Assembly: GCA_020635275.1 (NCBI GenBank) | Contig: JACKAA010000001.1 | Span: forward strand, 124,001-188,000 | Direction of reading: 5' to 3' | DNA length: 64,000 nucleotides | Source of the DNA: Ignavibacteriales bacterium | Lineage (GTDB): Bacteria > Bacteroidota > Ignavibacteria > Ignavibacteriales > Melioribacteraceae | In this document: positions 51,580-60,342 of the stretch, in pieces | Numbering within the stretch: the stretch's first letter is position 1 | Layout of the letters: each line of letters opens with the position of its first letter | Position numbers and translations under genes: made by a program | Notes under the pieces: generated by a model | The model's input: the letters and a program-made list of their open reading frames with translations, nothing else | Database searches by the model: none | What the model was told of the DNA's origin: nothing

Positions 51580-52995
51580 ATGAAGGAATTTGCAAAATAC
51601 TTAATAATTATCTTATCCTTTATTTTAGTTATTACAGCTTGTAATGAAGAAGAAAAGGAATTAGCAATTACTCCGGGAGCTGATGGCGGACTCTCAAAAA
51701 ATAGTTGTGAAGGATGCCATACTGATTATGATCTTTTAAAGGAAGTGTATACTCCTGATCCGCCCTCAACAGGTGGTGCCGGCTGTGGCGGCGAAGCTCC
51801 ACATTATGAGCCTTATGATAGAGTTGTTTTAAAAGGTGAAGGATACGAAGACTTTAAAAATAGTGCTCATGGTAAATTAGGCTGCGTAACTTGCCATAAT
51901 GGAGTTGATTTTGCCGATAGTAAAGATCAAGCTCACTCCGGTGATTTTATTGCAGCTCCTTCGTTATATGCAACTGAAAAATGTGCTACATGCCATCCTG
52001 ATGTAGTAGCAAGAACACACAACAGTACTCACGAACAAGGCTGGGGCCAAAAAAGTATGGTCACTTTAAGATATGGACTTGGAACCGGTCAAGATAAATT
52101 TACTCAGCTGCCTGAAGAATTAAAGCATGGTTACACTGCAAACTGCCAAACATGTCATGCTACTTGTGCTGAATGCCATGTTACAAGACCTGCAGCCGGC
52201 GGCGGTGGTTTATCTGATGGACACAGATTCAATAAAACTCCGGATATGCGTAAAAATTGTACAACTTGCCATGTTAGTCGTGGCGGACACGCATATTTTG
52301 GCGAAGGTGTTGGAACAGTACCTGATGTTCATTTAACCAGTGCTGGCTTTGATTGTTTAGATTGCCATTCAAGAAATGAAATTCACGGTGATGGTAATTA
52401 TTATGATCAAAGATATAAAAACCAATTAAAACCGGAATGTGAAAACTGCCACACAAATATTGCTGATGTCAATAATTTCCATAAAACTCATATGGACGAT
52501 TTTAATTGCCAAACTTGTCATTCACAAGATTACAATAACTGCGGAAGCTGCCACGTACCTGAGCCTGGAACAGGACACGGAGGTGCTAGAGTTGAAGCTC
52601 ATCTTAAATTTAAAATTGGTATGAATCCAATTCCCGAAACCAAACCTTATAAAATGGCGACTTTAAGACAATCTTTGATGGCGCCTGATAGTTGGGATGG
52701 TTATGGCGTGGACATAATGCCTAATTTTGATGTAAGACCGACTTATAAATATACAACTCCTCATAATATTCTAAGGTGGACTGCAAGAACAGATACTACT
52801 AACTATGATTTTGTTGAGGGAATTGCTCATCCTAAATGTTCACAAGCATGCCATATAATTAAAGATGGAGAAGGAAATATCAGAAATAAAGAATATTACT
52901 TATTCCAATCTGATTTAATTGAAGATTGGGAAAAATCAGCAACAAACCAATATACAGTAGATGGAAAACTCCCTTCATGGTGGGATGTTGAATAA
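51580..52995 (+). CDS. Multihaem cytochrome lipoprotein (10 CXXCH plus one CX3CH)
   Basis: A 471-residue lipoprotein (lipobox VITAC, Cys21). Haem sites are CEGCH, CVTCH, CATCH, CQTCH, CAECH, CTTCH, CLDCH, CENCH, CQTCH, CGSCH and a late CSQACH. A glycine-rich stretch with two extra cysteines (GGAGCGGEAPHYEPYD) and the C-terminal 150 residues without CXXCH (GMNPIPETKPYKMATL, YKYTTPHNILRWTAR) suggest a catalytic or partner-binding part. It is the first gene after the sigma54 promoter and is followed 50 bases later by the double rhodanese. The family and substrate are not recognised; a sulfur compound is a guess from the neighbour. Confidence 0.85.
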   Translation: MKEFAKYLIIILSFILVITACNEEEKELAITPGADGGLSKNSCEGCHTDYDLLKEVYTPDPPSTGGAGCGGEAPHYEPYDRVVLKGEGYEDFKNSAHGKLGCVTCHNGVDFADSKDQAHSGDFIAAPSLYATEKCATCHPDVVARTHNSTHEQGWGQKSMVTLRYGLGTGQDKFTQLPEELKHGYTANCQTCHATCAECHVTRPAAGGGGLSDGHRFNKTPDMRKNCTTCHVSRGGHAYFGEGVGTVPDVHLTSAGFDCLDCHSRNEIHGDGNYYDQRYKNQLKPECENCHTNIADVNNFHKTHMDDFNCQTCHSQDYNNCGSCHVPEPGTGHGGARVEAHLKFKIGMNPIPETKPYKMATLRQSLMAPDSWDGYGVDIMPNFDVRPTYKYTTPHNILRWTARTDTTNYDFVEGIAHPKCSQACHIIKDGEGNIRNKEYYLFQSDLIEDWEKSATNQYTVDGKLPSWWDVE

Positions 52996-53045
52996 AAATA
53001 AATAACCAAATAAAAATAAATCTCAAAAACACTAAGGAGAACAAA

Positions 53046-54044
53046 ATGAACGAACTTAAAAAATTATTTTACTTACTACTTATTATTCCTATTATGTTCA
53101 TCAATACTGGTTGTAGTGATGATGATAATGGTACTGATCCCGAAGTCAACGAAGCTGAAGTTCTGGCAAAATATTTGGAAGATAACGGTAATCCAGTTAC
53201 GACATTTGCTCAAATGATTAAAGCTACAGATGTATACAATGCAATTTTAGCAGGAGATCAAACTCAAGTAGTATTAGATATTAGATCAGCAACAGATTAC
53301 GCCGCTGGACACATTGAAGGAGCTATTAACGTTGCTTCTACAGATGTTTTAACTTATTATGAAGCAAATAATTTATCTAGTAAAGCTGTTGTAGTAGTTG
53401 CTTGTTATTCTGGACAAACAGCTGGATGGGTTACCGGATTAATGCATTCAATGGGATATAAAAATGTAAAAGATCTTAAATGGGGAATGTGCAGTTGGAA
53501 TGAAGCTACATCAGCTGGATGGGTTTCAAATACAAATATGGCATCTAAAGGAAACAGAGGCGGTGACATGGTTAGTACAAACTTCCCAAAACCAGCAGCT
53601 GGTGAATTACCTGCATTATCAACAGGATCGAAAGATGGTGCTGCAATTTTAAGAGCAAGAGTTGAAGCTATTTTTGCTGGCGGTTTTACACAAAAAATTG
53701 CAAGAGATGGTGTTATGGATGCAACAGGAGATTATTTCATTGTAAATTATTGGTCAACAGATCATTATAACTGGAAACACTTAAATGGTGCAGTTCAATA
53801 TACACCAGGTGCTACAAGTGATTTAACATTGGATAACGCATTAAAGACTTTACCAACAGATAAAAAGATTGTTATATATTGCTATACAGGTCAAACATCA
53901 GCTCAAACAGCTGCTTACTTAGCAGTTTTAGGTTATGATGTATATTCATTACTTTATGGAGTTAATGGAATTGATTGGGACAATATCCCAGCAAATAAAT
54001 TTGTTGCTGAAACTGAAGTACATGATTATCCATTAGTTCAATAA
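53046..54044 (+). CDS. Lipoprotein with two rhodanese domains
   Basis: A 332-residue lipoprotein (lipobox INTGC, Cys23). Two rhodanese domains are seen, about residues 60-165 (VVLDIRSATDYAAGHIEGAINV, active loop CYSGQTAG) and 225-320 (VNYWSTDHYNWKHLNGAVQY, active loop CYTGQTSA). Both keep the catalytic cysteine, so it is probably a sulfur (persulfide) carrier or sulfurtransferase outside the inner membrane. Tandem rhodaneses usually keep one active domain, so two intact loops are notable. It is co-transcribed with the cytochrome lipoprotein, with AAGGAG before the ATG, and ends at a clear terminator. Confidence 0.9.
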   Translation: MNELKKLFYLLLIIPIMFINTGCSDDDNGTDPEVNEAEVLAKYLEDNGNPVTTFAQMIKATDVYNAILAGDQTQVVLDIRSATDYAAGHIEGAINVASTDVLTYYEANNLSSKAVVVVACYSGQTAGWVTGLMHSMGYKNVKDLKWGMCSWNEATSAGWVSNTNMASKGNRGGDMVSTNFPKPAAGELPALSTGSKDGAAILRARVEAIFAGGFTQKIARDGVMDATGDYFIVNYWSTDHYNWKHLNGAVQYTPGATSDLTLDNALKTLPTDKKIVIYCYTGQTSAQTAAYLAVLGYDVYSLLYGVNGIDWDNIPANKFVAETEVHDYPLVQ

Positions 54045-54056
54045 AATTTATTATTA

Positions 54057-54085
54057 AAAAGAGTCCCTTAATTGGGACTCTTTTA
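54057..54085 (+). terminator. Rho-independent terminator after the rhodanese gene
   Basis: AAAAGAGTCCC and GGGACTCTTTT form an eleven-base-pair stem around TTAATT. The run of T residues begins within the right arm. Confidence 0.85.
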
Positions 54086-54105
54086 ATTTATATAGGTGAT
54101 TAAAA

Positions 54106-54576
54106 ATGAATGAAATGTTAGGCAATCAGTATTTTATGGCAAGGAATTATATGGAAGCTGCAAATACTTTCCAAAGCGTCTTGCATGATGAGCCTAATAA
54201 TTTAAATGCAAAAAAGAAATTAATTATTTCTTTAACTCAAGTTGGAAAGTATTCCAAATCTCTTGATTTATTCTTTGATCTAATAAATGAAAATATTGAT
54301 TTTATTGTAGATACAGATCCGATAAAAGACGATTGCCCTTGCGCAGAATTGGTTAATAATTTGGAACTTGTAACAAAATATGGAACTCATAGTTTAACAA
54401 CTTTGCAAACATTGGGAATTCTGTGGTTATATTGTGATATTAATAAATCAGTTGAGTATTTTGAAAAAGCGCTGCAAGTAAAACCAAACGATGAAAAAAC
54501 TAATGCAATTCTGTATATCTTGAAAAAGAAGCTTTCAGATAATTCACAAAATTATGATGTAAAATATCCTTCCTAA
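54106..54576 (+). CDS. Small tetratricopeptide-repeat protein
   Basis: A 156-residue cytoplasmic helical protein. LGNQYFMARNYMEAANTFQSVLHDEPNN and TLGILWLYCDINKSVEYFEKALQVKPND are clear TPR units, with a third, weaker one around ITQVGKYSKSLDLFFDLI. A DDCPCAELV segment brings two cysteines close together. It begins 62 bases after the rhodanese stop, beyond a terminator, so it may be partly read-through or have its own promoter. The partner is unknown. Confidence 0.75.
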   Translation: MNEMLGNQYFMARNYMEAANTFQSVLHDEPNNLNAKKKLIISLTQVGKYSKSLDLFFDLINENIDFIVDTDPIKDDCPCAELVNNLELVTKYGTHSLTTLQTLGILWLYCDINKSVEYFEKALQVKPNDEKTNAILYILKKKLSDNSQNYDVKYPS

Positions 54577-54581
54577 AATTT

Positions 54582-55790
54582 CTAACTTGAAACTTTATCC
54601 TTTATTGGCTGAGTTGTAAAAAAATCCTTATAAAATCTTTCAATAAAACTATCACTTAGTTCTTTCATTTTTTTATACTCTTTAGAAACCAGAACTAAGC
54701 CGGCATGAAACTTTTTATTCAACTTCCAAACAACTTCATCATTATTATAATTATTTAGATCCGGCCATTCTTGTTTTGCCAACGAAATAATAATTGCACC
54801 AAAAAGATTTTTTTGTTTTGGTAAAGCATATTCTTCGCCATCATTTAAGTTTTCAATAACTGCCCATTCCTTCCACATATTTATTCCGGTAGATTCTTCA
54901 ATTAAATTAGATAAATTTGCACCTCCAACACGCGCTGAGGTTTCCAGAAAATAAAATTTCCCTTCTTTATCCTTTATAAATTCAGTATGAGAAACACCTT
55001 TTTTTAAACCTAAAGATTTAATCACTTTTTGATTAAGCTGTTTTAAGCCTTTTTCTTCAATACTTCCCTTATTAACTGTTCTGCTGCAAAAAACCCTACC
55101 TTTGTGGGCAACTTCAAAAGGAGGAAGTGCATATTCATGGACTTGAGCAAATTTTATTTTTCTATCAATAATTATTGAGTCGACATGATAAATGTTACCC
55201 TCAATAAATTCTTCAATTAAATAAAGTGATTGTTCATCTCCTAATTTATTTATTGCATCCCAAGCCTCATCTGATGATTCACATTTTTTTAAACCAATTG
55301 CTCCTGCTTGTGATCGTGGTTTTAAAATATAGGGAGGTTTATTGTTTTCAAGAAATGCATTAATTCTATTATGATTTAGAACATGAACAAAATTTGGAAT
55401 TGGTAAACCATCATCCTCGGCTTTTATTCTCATTGCCAGTTTATCTCTAAAATACCTTGCAGTAGTATCTCCCATTCCAGGTATTCTTAAATGCTCCCTC
55501 AATTTTGCAGCTTTTTCAACATCAAAATCATCCAAAGCTATAATTCTGTATATATCTTCTGTTCTTGCTAAAAAGCTTACACTTTTAACAAGATCATCAA
55601 TATTCCATTCATTATTATTATCAGGCATATAAAAGATTTCATCAATATAATCTTTCGGCCAATTTACATTTTTTAAACTGTCAGATGTAACCAATAAAAC
55701 TCTATTACCTTGATTTTTACATTCAATAAGAAAATCAAATCCTTTTTCAAAACTGGCTAAACACAAAAATGTTCTGCTATTTTCTTTCAT
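54582..55790 (-). CDS. ATP-grasp domain enzyme of unknown specificity
   Basis: A 402-residue protein. An N-terminal pre-ATP-grasp part (about 1-115) is followed by FRDKLAMRIKAEDDGLPIPNFV, the KPRSQAGAIGLKKCES loop, LYLIEEFIEGNIYHVDSIII and EFIKDKEGKFYFLETSARVGGANLSNLIEESTG, the classical nucleotide- and magnesium-binding parts of ATP-grasp ligases. Such enzymes join a carboxylate to an amine or thiol; acceptor and donor are not evident. It converges on the TPR gene (5 bases between stops) and stands alone. Confidence 0.85.
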   Translation of the reverse strand: MKENSRTFLCLASFEKGFDFLIECKNQGNRVLLVTSDSLKNVNWPKDYIDEIFYMPDNNNEWNIDDLVKSVSFLARTEDIYRIIALDDFDVEKAAKLREHLRIPGMGDTTARYFRDKLAMRIKAEDDGLPIPNFVHVLNHNRINAFLENNKPPYILKPRSQAGAIGLKKCESSDEAWDAINKLGDEQSLYLIEEFIEGNIYHVDSIIIDRKIKFAQVHEYALPPFEVAHKGRVFCSRTVNKGSIEEKGLKQLNQKVIKSLGLKKGVSHTEFIKDKEGKFYFLETSARVGGANLSNLIEESTGINMWKEWAVIENLNDGEEYALPKQKNLFGAIIISLAKQEWPDLNNYNNDEVVWKLNKKFHAGLVLVSKEYKKMKELSDSFIERFYKDFFTTQPIKDKVSS

Positions 55791-55932
55791 GGCTGATCCA
55801 TAATGTTAATTGGATTTCAAAATGCTAAATTATTTTAAATAATTCAATTATTATCTAAAATCAATTCAAATAATTGTACAATGCCTAATAGTTAAGTATT
55901 TTTGCTTATTAAAGATTTTTTTTAGGATAATT

Positions 55933-57693
55933 ATGAAACAATTTTTAAAATTCACTTTTGCTTCTATGCTTGGCTTTTTCTTATCAATTGCATTTGTAAT
56001 GTTCATTTTCTTTGTTTTCACTTTTGCAATTGTCTCCTCAATTGATACTACAGAAAAAGTTACTGTTTCAGAAAATACAATTTTAGAATTAAAATTTGAT
56101 TATGAAATTCCGGAAAGAACCACTTATGAACCTATTGTGACTTTTTCAGCAATTCCTTCTATGCAAAAAAATCTTGGCATGAATGATATTGTAGATGCAA
56201 TTGAATCAGCAAAATATGACAATAAAATAAAAGGAATATTTATCAATCTTGATAATGTAATTGTTGGCGGCTTATCAAAAATAAATACTCTGAGAATGGC
56301 ATTAGAAAGTTTTAAAGAATCCAATAAATTTATTTTGGCCCATGGTAATTCAATAGATGAAAAAGGTTACTTTTTGTCTTCAGCTGCAGATAGTATTTAC
56401 TTAACTCCAACTGGTTCACTTGAATTTGATGGATTTGGTATTGAAGTAATGTTCTTTAAAAAAGCCTTAGATAAATTAGAAATTGAACCGCAGATATTTC
56501 AGTACGGAAAATTTAAAAGTGCTACAGAACCATTTAAGCTTGAGAAATTTAGTGAAGAAAATAAAATCCAGTTGGATAAGTATTTATTTTCTGTTTATGA
56601 TAATTACATAAGTACTTTATCTGAAGCGCGCAATATTGATGCAGAATCTTTAAAATCATATGCAGATAAATTATTAGTCAAATCCGCTGAAGATGCAATG
56701 AAATTAGGCTTAGTTACGGATTTACTTTATAATGATGAAGTTGAATCAAGATTAGAAGCTTTAATGGATTCTTCTTTGCAAATTAAGAAGATCTCAGCAA
56801 AAAAATATTTTTATTCCGTCAATAATAGTAACTCAAGCGATAACAGAATTGCAGTTATTTATGCTTTGGGTGAAATTCTGAACAATGAAGGTGATGAATT
56901 TACAATTGGAACCGAAAACATAATTAATTCAATAAGGAAAGCTAAAGAGAATAAAAAAGTAAAAGCAATTGTAATGCGGGTAAATTCTCCCGGCGGTTCT
57001 CCTTTAACTTCTGATATGATTTGGCATGAAATTGAATTAGCAAAAAAAGTTAAACCTTTCATTGTTTCTATGAGTAATATGGCGGCATCCGGCGGTTATT
57101 ATATTTCATGTAATGCAGATGTAATAGTTTCAGAACCAACCGGATTAATTGGTTCCATTGGAGTTTACGGTGTTTTACCAAATACTCAGAAATTTTTTGA
57201 TAATAAACTGGGTGTAACTTTTGATAGGGTTTTGACCGGCGAGAATTCAAATTTATTTTCAATAACAACTCCAATGAACAAAGAGCAAAAGAAATATTTT
57301 CAAAAGCAAATTGATGATATCTATTTTGATTTCGTTGATAGAGTTTCAAGAGGTAGAAATATGACTTTTGAAGAAGTAGATGAAATTGCTCAAGGAAGAA
57401 TATGGAGTGGAATTGATGCTAAAAATATTGGACTTGTTGACACACTTGGAGGTTTGGATTTAGCTCTCAATATTGCAGCTGAAAAAGCAGATATCAAAGA
57501 TTATAAAATTGTTGAATACCCAGTTCAGAAAGAAGCATTTGAAAAAATAATGGAATTATTATCATCTGAAATTGAAAGTAAAATCTTTACCAAAAATTTA
57601 CCTGAGGAAATTTCTAAAGTTTCCAAATTTACTGAGTTTCTAAAGTACACAGGAATTCAGGCAAGATTACCTTTTGAATACATAATAAATTAA
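55933..57693 (+). CDS. sppA: Signal peptide peptidase SppA, long form
   Basis: A 586-residue membrane-bound protease that degrades cleaved signal peptides. A membrane helix lies at about 8-38. Two homologous halves are typical of the 67K form: the first holds the general-base lysine in FQYGKFKSATEPF, the second the serine in SNMAASGGYYIS. Other motifs are MRVNSPGGSPLTSDMIWHEI, SEPTGLIGSIGVYG and VDTLGGLDLALNIAAEKA. Nothing unusual is seen. A long hairpin at 57732 follows. Confidence 0.93.
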   Translation: MKQFLKFTFASMLGFFLSIAFVMFIFFVFTFAIVSSIDTTEKVTVSENTILELKFDYEIPERTTYEPIVTFSAIPSMQKNLGMNDIVDAIESAKYDNKIKGIFINLDNVIVGGLSKINTLRMALESFKESNKFILAHGNSIDEKGYFLSSAADSIYLTPTGSLEFDGFGIEVMFFKKALDKLEIEPQIFQYGKFKSATEPFKLEKFSEENKIQLDKYLFSVYDNYISTLSEARNIDAESLKSYADKLLVKSAEDAMKLGLVTDLLYNDEVESRLEALMDSSLQIKKISAKKYFYSVNNSNSSDNRIAVIYALGEILNNEGDEFTIGTENIINSIRKAKENKKVKAIVMRVNSPGGSPLTSDMIWHEIELAKKVKPFIVSMSNMAASGGYYISCNADVIVSEPTGLIGSIGVYGVLPNTQKFFDNKLGVTFDRVLTGENSNLFSITTPMNKEQKKYFQKQIDDIYFDFVDRVSRGRNMTFEEVDEIAQGRIWSGIDAKNIGLVDTLGGLDLALNIAAEKADIKDYKIVEYPVQKEAFEKIMELLSSEIESKIFTKNLPEEISKVSKFTEFLKYTGIQARLPFEYIIN

Positions 57694-57731
57694 ATATTTT
57701 ATAAACCTCAGAGGTTTACGTTTTAATGTAA

Positions 57732-57764
57732 AAACATGCTAAGTTTTGTAAAATTAGCATGTTT
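57732..57764. terminator. Hairpin downstream of sppA
   Basis: AAACATGCTAA and TTAGCATGTTT form a perfect eleven-base-pair stem around an eleven-base loop. The A-rich and T-rich ends would suit termination on either strand, most likely of sppA. Confidence 0.6.
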
Positions 57765-57825
57765 ACAATAAAAGCTATATTATCATTCATAAAGTTAAAC
57801 AATCAAATTTGGGATTCATATTCTG

Positions 57826-57912
57826 AGATTGCTTCGACAAAATCGTCTCGCAATGACAGAACAACTTAATTAAATAAATTTTAAATGGCTCGGAGGTTTT
57901 GAAAACCTCCGA
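57826..57912. repeat. Intergenic repeat fragment and long hairpin
   Basis: GAGATTGCTTCGACAAAATC and the following GTCTCGCAATGACA (57826-57857) resemble one arm of a dispersed repeat. TCGGAGGTTTTGAAAACCTC, closed by CGA (57890-57912), is a perfect hairpin next to the end of the minus-strand gene at 57927 and could terminate it. Confidence 0.5.
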
Positions 57913-57926
57913 AGTTTACTTTTATA

Positions 57927-58571
57927 TTAATAGTAAAACTTAAACCCAATCCTTGCCATTAAACCACTCATATCAAAGACTCTTTCAAAAATTCTTTTGT
58001 GTCCAACTATAGGATCGTCAATTTCATAACTCCAGCTTGGAGCAGAAGAATGGTAAGTCAGTTCTGCAATTACATCTGAATGGCGGCCAAGTTGAAATGC
58101 CATTCCCATACCCAAACGCCAATTAAAATCAAAAGCGCCGTCAAATTCATCTTCATCCGGATGTTGATAATTTCTGTAAAAAAGCAGTAATGCTTCAACT
58201 CCAATTCCGCCTGTAACATAAGCTGAAACTCTAGGACTCATAGGAAATTTAGCTTTCATATTAAATAAAACAGGAATACTGTGTAAATTGGTTTTTGCTC
58301 TAACTTCATTTAATTCAGATTCAAAATATCCGTAGTAATCATTCAATTCAGAAACCAAAGATTGGTCAACATAATTTTTATGGAACCAATCAATACTCCA
58401 GCCAATATCAAAATTTTGATCAATATATTTACTACTTTCAAATCCAATTACAAAACCATTTTCTGTTGCTTCGGGACTAAAATTACCTAATTTAATAGTT
58501 GAGGAGCGGTGTTGAGAAAATATCAATGAAGTAGAAAATAGTATAATGATACATAATAATTTAGTTTTCAT
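57927..58571 (-). CDS. Small outer-membrane beta-barrel-like protein
   Basis: A 214-residue exported protein with a signal peptide (ends LIFSQHR). It has alternating strands with glycines and aromatics (FVIGFESSKYIDQNFDIGWSIDWFHK, VSAYVTGGIGVEALLLFYRN, NWRLGMGMAFQLGRHSDVIAELTYH) and finishes ARIGFKFYY, an aromatic barrel terminus. It resembles the OmpA-like or OprF-like small barrels of Bacteroidota, without a peptidoglycan domain. It is monocistronic. The function is not known. Confidence 0.7.
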   Translation of the reverse strand: MKTKLLCIIILFSTSLIFSQHRSSTIKLGNFSPEATENGFVIGFESSKYIDQNFDIGWSIDWFHKNYVDQSLVSELNDYYGYFESELNEVRAKTNLHSIPVLFNMKAKFPMSPRVSAYVTGGIGVEALLLFYRNYQHPDEDEFDGAFDFNWRLGMGMAFQLGRHSDVIAELTYHSSAPSWSYEIDDPIVGHKRIFERVFDMSGLMARIGFKFYY

Positions 58572-58725
58572 AATTCCCTCTTAAAAGTACATATTACCTT
58601 CTTCTAAGAGCAATCATAATGCCATAAAAAACATTGATTTTAAGCAATTTTGGATTGTGTTAATTCAATATTTGTACAAAGAAAGCTACAATGACTAGAA
58701 TAGTCAACAATATTTTACAGAAAAA

Positions 58726-59514
58726 TTAAATTAAACCTAGTGCTATGGAAAAACCTAATAACATTAGCATAATTCCAACAATTATATGAATTGTATTAAA
58801 TGTGACCTTTTCAAGAAGATATTTTCCAATTGAAGAACCGACAAATGCTGAAATAATTCCGGCTATTAATAAAGTACTTAATCCATCAGTTTGAAACATC
58901 TGAGAATTAAATTTTAGAAATGTAAGGCCATAAACTGTCAATCTAACAACATCAATAACTATTGCTGATAAAACCATTGTGCCAATAAAAGATTTTTTTT
59001 CAAGTCCAGCATGAACCAAAAAAGCTGTTCTTAATGCACCTTGATGACCAGAAATTCCACCAAAAAAACCTGAAAGCAAACCGCCAATAGGTATCATTTT
59101 ATTACTAAAATTAATTTTCTTTAAGAATGGAATTAATTCAACAAGTGCAAAAATTATCATTAAAATACCGATTGCTAATTTAACAGGAGAAATTTCAAAT
59201 AAATTACCCCAAAGTTCAAATTGAGCAATGCTTTCCAATTCACTAAAATAACCTAACAAATATGCCCCAATTATTGCGGTCAATGCTGCAGGAAGTGTAA
59301 AGCTCATTACTACTTTTAAATTTGCATACTTCCCCATTAAAAAACCTTTATAAATATTATTTGCAAGATGAACAATTGCAGTAGCCGCAACTGCAATTTC
59401 CACAGGAAAGAACAAGGCAAATGCTGGCATTAATAATGTACCAAGACCAAATCCGCTAAAGAATGTGAGTCCGGCAACAAAAAGCGAAACTAATGAAATT
59501 ATTACTATTTCCAT
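58726..59514 (-). CDS. TauE/SafE family sulfite/organosulfonate exporter
   Basis: A 262-residue membrane protein with about eight helices in two repeats. The N terminus VSLFVAGLTFFSGFGLGTLLMPAFALFFPVEIAVAATAIVH and the mirrored GGLLSGFFGGISGHQGALRTAFLV are the family's glycine-rich repeats. Members export sulfite, sulfoacetate or related sulfur anions. The presence of rhodanese and possible sulfur-handling genes nearby fits, but no operon link exists. The substrate is an inference. Confidence 0.88.
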   Translation of the reverse strand: MEIVIISLVSLFVAGLTFFSGFGLGTLLMPAFALFFPVEIAVAATAIVHLANNIYKGFLMGKYANLKVVMSFTLPAALTAIIGAYLLGYFSELESIAQFELWGNLFEISPVKLAIGILMIIFALVELIPFLKKINFSNKMIPIGGLLSGFFGGISGHQGALRTAFLVHAGLEKKSFIGTMVLSAIVIDVVRLTVYGLTFLKFNSQMFQTDGLSTLLIAGIISAFVGSSIGKYLLEKVTFNTIHIIVGIMLMLLGFSIALGLI

Positions 59515-59704
59515 TTTCTATATTTAGTAAGAATTAAATGATTGCAAATTTAAGTTATAAACATTTTGATACAATAGCACGAGTATAAAATTATAAATAT
59601 AAATAAAATCTGACCTATTGTATTTTTATAAAATTTAATATAATTTTCACGGCCATTAATTAATTCAAATATGTCTTTTCAATTCATTTAATTTAGGAGT
59701 CAGT

Positions 59705-60001
59705 ATGCATCAAAAATTTATTAAGAAAATTACAGCATTATTTTTGGTAACTGTTTTTCTTTCTTCATGTTATACTTACACTTCAGTTGTTGGTGAAGGT
59801 GCAAAAGGAAATGAAGAAATCACTGCTTGGAATCATTATGTTGTTTACGGATTAGCTCCCGTTGGTGTTTCAGACTCAAAAAAAATGGCAGATGGAGCTG
59901 AAAATTATACTGTTACTACAACACATACTTTTGTAAATGGATTGATTGCCGGTATTACTTTTGGTATTTATACTCCAACAACAACTATTGTTAAAAAGTA
60001 A
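59705..60001 (+). CDS. Bor-type small lipoprotein
   Basis: A 98-residue lipoprotein (lipobox LSSC, Cys22). The body VVGEGAKGNEEITAWNHYVVYGLAPVGVSDSKKMADGAENYTVTT, with FVNGLIAGITFGIYTPTTTIV at the end, matches the lambda Bor/Iss family, where some members raise serum resistance. Bor-like proteins also occur outside prophages, and no other phage genes are near. The ATG at 59705 has AGGAG six bases before it. A hairpin at 60012 follows. Confidence 0.85.
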   Translation: MHQKFIKKITALFLVTVFLSSCYTYTSVVGEGAKGNEEITAWNHYVVYGLAPVGVSDSKKMADGAENYTVTTTHTFVNGLIAGITFGIYTPTTTIVKK

Positions 60002-60011
60002 ATTTTAATAA

Positions 60012-60044
60012 CCGTAGGGAGTAAATAAATCTCTCTACGGATTT
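60012..60044 (+). terminator. Probable terminator after the Bor-type gene
   Basis: CCGTAGGGAG (60012-60021) pairs with CTCTCTACGG (60031-60040), with one G-T pair, followed by ATTTT. Confidence 0.7.
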
Positions 60045-60058
60045 TAAATAAATTTAGT

Positions 60059-60253
60059 ATGAAAAAATTTGTTTTATTTATTTTAATAATTGTCACTGCC
60101 ATTTTAGGTTATAATGTATTTGATATTATTATTAATGATTATAGCCGGCTCACTGAATATGGATTTGGATATTTGACTGGGTTATTTGTAATGCTTATAA
60201 TATTTCTGGCATTAACAATATTATTAACTAAAAATATATTAAAGAAAAAATAA
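60059..60253 (+). CDS. Small two-helix membrane protein
   Basis: A 64-residue protein. Hydrophobic helices span about 4-22 and 38-57, joined by a short DYSRLTEYGFGYLTG loop, and the C terminus is basic (KNILKKK). No family is recognised. It starts 18 bases after the hairpin behind the Bor-type gene. With a proper ATG and no overlap it is probably real but its role is unknown. Confidence 0.5.
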   Translation: MKKFVLFILIIVTAILGYNVFDIIINDYSRLTEYGFGYLTGLFVMLIIFLALTILLTKNILKKK

Positions 60254-60342
60254 CTGAGTAAAATAACTCCTATCTGCAATTATTCACCAGTTTATTTGAC
60301 TAAATTTTTGAGATAATTCCAAAATTAAAATTTATTCTTTTT

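Noticed and set aside
59705..60001. Bor-type lipoprotein as a sign of a prophage
   Set aside because: No integrase, capsid or other phage genes lie around it, and Bor-like proteins occur as ordinary chromosomal genes.
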